Shown piece after piece: positions 3,211-5,258 of a stretch of 5,258 bases of DNA (position 1 is its first letter; every line of letters begins with the position of its first letter). The translations under genes were made by a program, and so were the position numbers. The notes under the pieces are model-generated. The model searched no databases. It was not told the DNA's origin and saw only the letters and a list, made by a program, of their open reading frames with translations. Source of the DNA: an uncultured Sphingomonadaceae bacterium (lineage in GTDB: Bacteria > Pseudomonadota > Alphaproteobacteria > Sphingomonadales > Sphingomonadaceae); the NCBI GenBank assembly GCA_937996655.1, contig CALKUK010000003.1, forward strand, positions 1-5,258, written 5' to 3'.

Positions 3211-5258
3211 TCAGGCAATGTCAAAATAGATGCGCTTCGCCCGCCCGCGGGCACCTTTGGCGCGCGGTATCTCCATGATCCGGATCATCCCAGCTTCCTC
3301 AAGGTGGGCGACGACCTCAGTTCGACGCCGCCGATCAACCGTTTGCGTTTGCCGCGACAGTTCGTTCCCGTCGATACCGGCACTCCCGGCATCCGCGATG
3401 ACCTTGTGGACCTTTTTGACGCAGGCCTCGTACTCATTGTCAGCAACACGTTCTTTCACTGCCTGCATCAGCGTCTGAACGCTTCGGCGCGCAATACCCA
3501 TGCCCCAGTCAAGGTCGGCGGTCGTAATTGCCGGATTTCCGGGATTATCAGTGATAGCCTTGATCAAAGCGAGCTTGGCCGCATTCTCAGCCAGTCGGGC
3601 GATGATGCCCGTCAGATGGGTCCCTTGGTGCCGGCGGAGCATATCGATTTGCTCCTCGCGCATTGCCCGTGCACGCAGCTCTGCCTGGGGCGTCGCATAA
3701 GGCACCGTCCAGGGCTTGGGGATAGCGGCTGCGGCATTCCCGAGCGGAAAGGGTGTGGATCCATCAGCACCTTTGGCCACGGCTTCCACAATGGCGACCA
3801 GATCAGCAGGTGGATCGTTGGGAACTAAATGATGCTGGGGATCGGGATAGTGGTTTTCGCTCTCGAAGATCAGCATGCGCGCAAGGCTGCCGTCGATGAC
3901 GTTGTCGCTTGAGAGCGAGCCCCAGAATACGCCAGGCGTTGTGACGCCAAACAGGCAAAGGCACGGCTGCTCGATAACCTCGCGGGGCTTTTCCTTCGTG
4001 TTGGCATAGGCGATGCCGAGGAATGTGCTGTCAGCCAGAGAATAGAACTCGGTGAGGTTATCGATAATTTCGGTCAGGTGCCGGGGAGCGCGCTTGCGAT
4101 CCGCCGCCGATGAAATCAGGAACCCGACTTCGTCCAAGGGGAAGTAGATCGACGGGTTTGCCGTGATAGCAGTGAGGAGACCTGCGCCCGACGCGATCTT
4201 AGACGAGCCAATGTGGTCAGCCAGGCCCGCGGCAATCATCAGTCGTGTCGATGCTCTCAGAGGATGATCCTTACCGCCCCCGGAATCAGCCACACCTATG
4301 GCATATATGTTTGTCCGCAGGTTCGTTGGCCCCGCATATCGCCGGCCAGCGGCAGCGCCGAACATCGCAAGACCAGCACCGAGCGTAAGCCATGGTTGTG
4401 GAGACGGAGCGGAGGCACAAGTGTGCTCCACGAACTGAGCCAGAGCTCCGTCGCCTAGATCGCGAAGCCATCCAGGGGTGCCGAACCTGGGTGCAGGCTC
4501 AATAGCTACGTCACCATCTTCGATCTGCAAAGTGGCCGGAACCATGACCCGCCGGACCTTGGCCTTCTCGTTAGCAACGAACTGATCAAACTCCGCATCA
4601 GCCATGATCGGCGCATGGAGCGTAGCGCCTTCAGGCGGGCTGTCACGGCGAACCAGCTGAATGGCGCGAGCCACTGCTCGACGCGGATCACGCTGCTCAA
4701 GGAAATGCCCTGAGATGGCGTTGGCCGGGTTGAGCAGGACGCCCACGATCTGAAGGTCCGTCAGGCCCTCGTTCGCCATCAGGCGGGCCGCAGCGAGCCC
4801 ATCACCTGACCGGTCCAGTCCGGGCGGCGTTTCAATGGCGATCCGCAGTGGATCAAGGCTCCCAAGCCCCAAATCATTTGGTTCCAGCAGTACCACCTCG
4901 GCCGGCAGCGTTAGAGTGTTCACGCTAATGGCAGCCCCGGCAGTCTTTGCCTGAGGGAAGCTCGCCGCTAGGTCCTCTGGAGCGTAGGACAGACCATCAT
5001 CTGTGGAGGCCCAGCGCGCCAAGCACGCCTTGCGTCCGCGTGCGGCCTTTCGGCTATCGGGATAGTTCACCGATCCTGGCACCCGCATCAGCCGGTCGAT
5101 GTTCTGGCAGGCATCCGCTTCGAACCAGTCGCGTACCTGCAGATTAATCGCCTCGATACTGTCGAGGTTGGCGCAAGGACCCTCAAGCCGCCAGAAAGCC
5201 TGCAGCCCGCCGCCTGAATCGATGATAAAGCTCGGCGGGCAACCGATACCCTGCAGAG
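3211..5258 (-). CDS. Phage primase/helicase-like replication protein, 5' end outside window
   Basis: The frame is open from 5258, and residues here are counted from the first full codon (5256); 681 are visible. Residues 9-66 (PSFIIDSGGGLQAFWRL, then DACQNIDRLMRVPGSVNYP) match the end of a RepB-like archaeo-eukaryotic primase domain, whose acidic catalytic part must lie upstream. A central ATPase domain of DUF3987-like type follows (about 260-470). It has a Walker A-like VADSGGGKDHP (322-332, Lys 329), a Walker B-like IYFPLDE (370-376), FGVTTPGVFW (436-445) and GSLARMLIF (456-464) carrying a possible arginine finger. The C-terminus (about 610-681) resembles a winged helix (GIDGNELSRQ, HLEEAGMIRI). 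It probably starts replication of the element by priming and unwinding. The ATG at 5088 is internal, not the start, because the upstream codons are clearly part of the domain. Confidence 0.88.
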   Translation of the reverse strand, partial: LQGIGCPPSFIIDSGGGLQAFWRLEGPCANLDSIEAINLQVRDWFEADACQNIDRLMRVPGSVNYPDSRKAARGRKACLARWASTDDGLSYAPEDLAASFPQAKTAGAAISVNTLTLPAEVVLLEPNDLGLGSLDPLRIAIETPPGLDRSGDGLAAARLMANEGLTDLQIVGVLLNPANAISGHFLEQRDPRRAVARAIQLVRRDSPPEGATLHAPIMADAEFDQFVANEKAKVRRVMVPATLQIEDGDVAIEPAPRFGTPGWLRDLGDGALAQFVEHTCASAPSPQPWLTLGAGLAMFGAAAGRRYAGPTNLRTNIYAIGVADSGGGKDHPLRASTRLMIAAGLADHIGSSKIASGAGLLTAITANPSIYFPLDEVGFLISSAADRKRAPRHLTEIIDNLTEFYSLADSTFLGIAYANTKEKPREVIEQPCLCLFGVTTPGVFWGSLSSDNVIDGSLARMLIFESENHYPDPQHHLVPNDPPADLVAIVEAVAKGADGSTPFPLGNAAAAIPKPWTVPYATPQAELRARAMREEQIDMLRRHQGTHLTGIIARLAENAAKLALIKAITDNPGNPAITTADLDWGMGIARRSVQTLMQAVKERVADNEYEACVKKVHKVIADAGSAGIDGNELSRQTQTVDRRRRTEVVAHLEEAGMIRIMEIPRAKGARGRAKRIYFDIA

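Noticed and set aside
3154..3828. Open frame of 224 residues on the plus strand
   Set aside because: It lies antisense to the well-supported primase/helicase gene, shows no family pattern, and high-GC genes commonly open such frames on the other strand.

Overview
This 5.3-kb window looks like part of a prophage or integrated phage-derived element in a high-GC alphaproteobacterium. A sphingomonad or rhizobial host is my best guess, from protein style only. Evidence for a phage module: a large primase/ATPase-type replication protein, an XRE-type repressor-like gene, a RuvC-like RNase H-fold nuclease, a DUF6378-type protein, two small phage-style hypotheticals and an HNH endonuclease follow one another on the minus strand. 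This is the usual order of a replication block running towards the packaging genes. No integrase, capsid, terminase, tRNA, rRNA, IS element or CRISPR array is visible.

Layout from right to left, the direction of minus-strand transcription. (1) 5258-3211: a primase/helicase-like gene whose 5' end lies outside the window. (2) 3112-3140: a sigma70-like promoter overlapped by a perfect 25-bp palindrome, driving (3) 3106-2756, a HigA/XRE-like regulator with no toxin partner and an apparently leaderless start. (4) 2755-2404: about 350 bases without a gene, holding a probable terminator, four ATTGAG repeats in two opposed pairs, a polypurine/polypyrimidine tract and a strongly AT-rich tract; it could be a control region or replication origin. 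(5) 2403-851: four tightly packed, translationally coupled genes (RuvC-like nuclease, DUF6378-like protein, a 62-aa protein and a 195-aa basic protein). (6) 850-700: hairpins between convergent genes. (7) 699-268: one plus-strand gene for a very acidic 143-aa protein of unknown function, with its own promoter, ribosome site and terminator and clearly lower GC. (8) 202-1: the N-terminal part of an HNH endonuclease, again on the minus strand.

The minus-strand genes fit a single DNA metabolism programme: primase/helicase for replication, the HTH protein as autoregulated switch, RuvC-like nuclease for branched DNA, and HNH nuclease near packaging. The inverted, lower-GC gene at 268-699 stands out as a moron-like cargo unit inserted between co-directional phage genes. 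It is the best candidate here for an undescribed accessory function.
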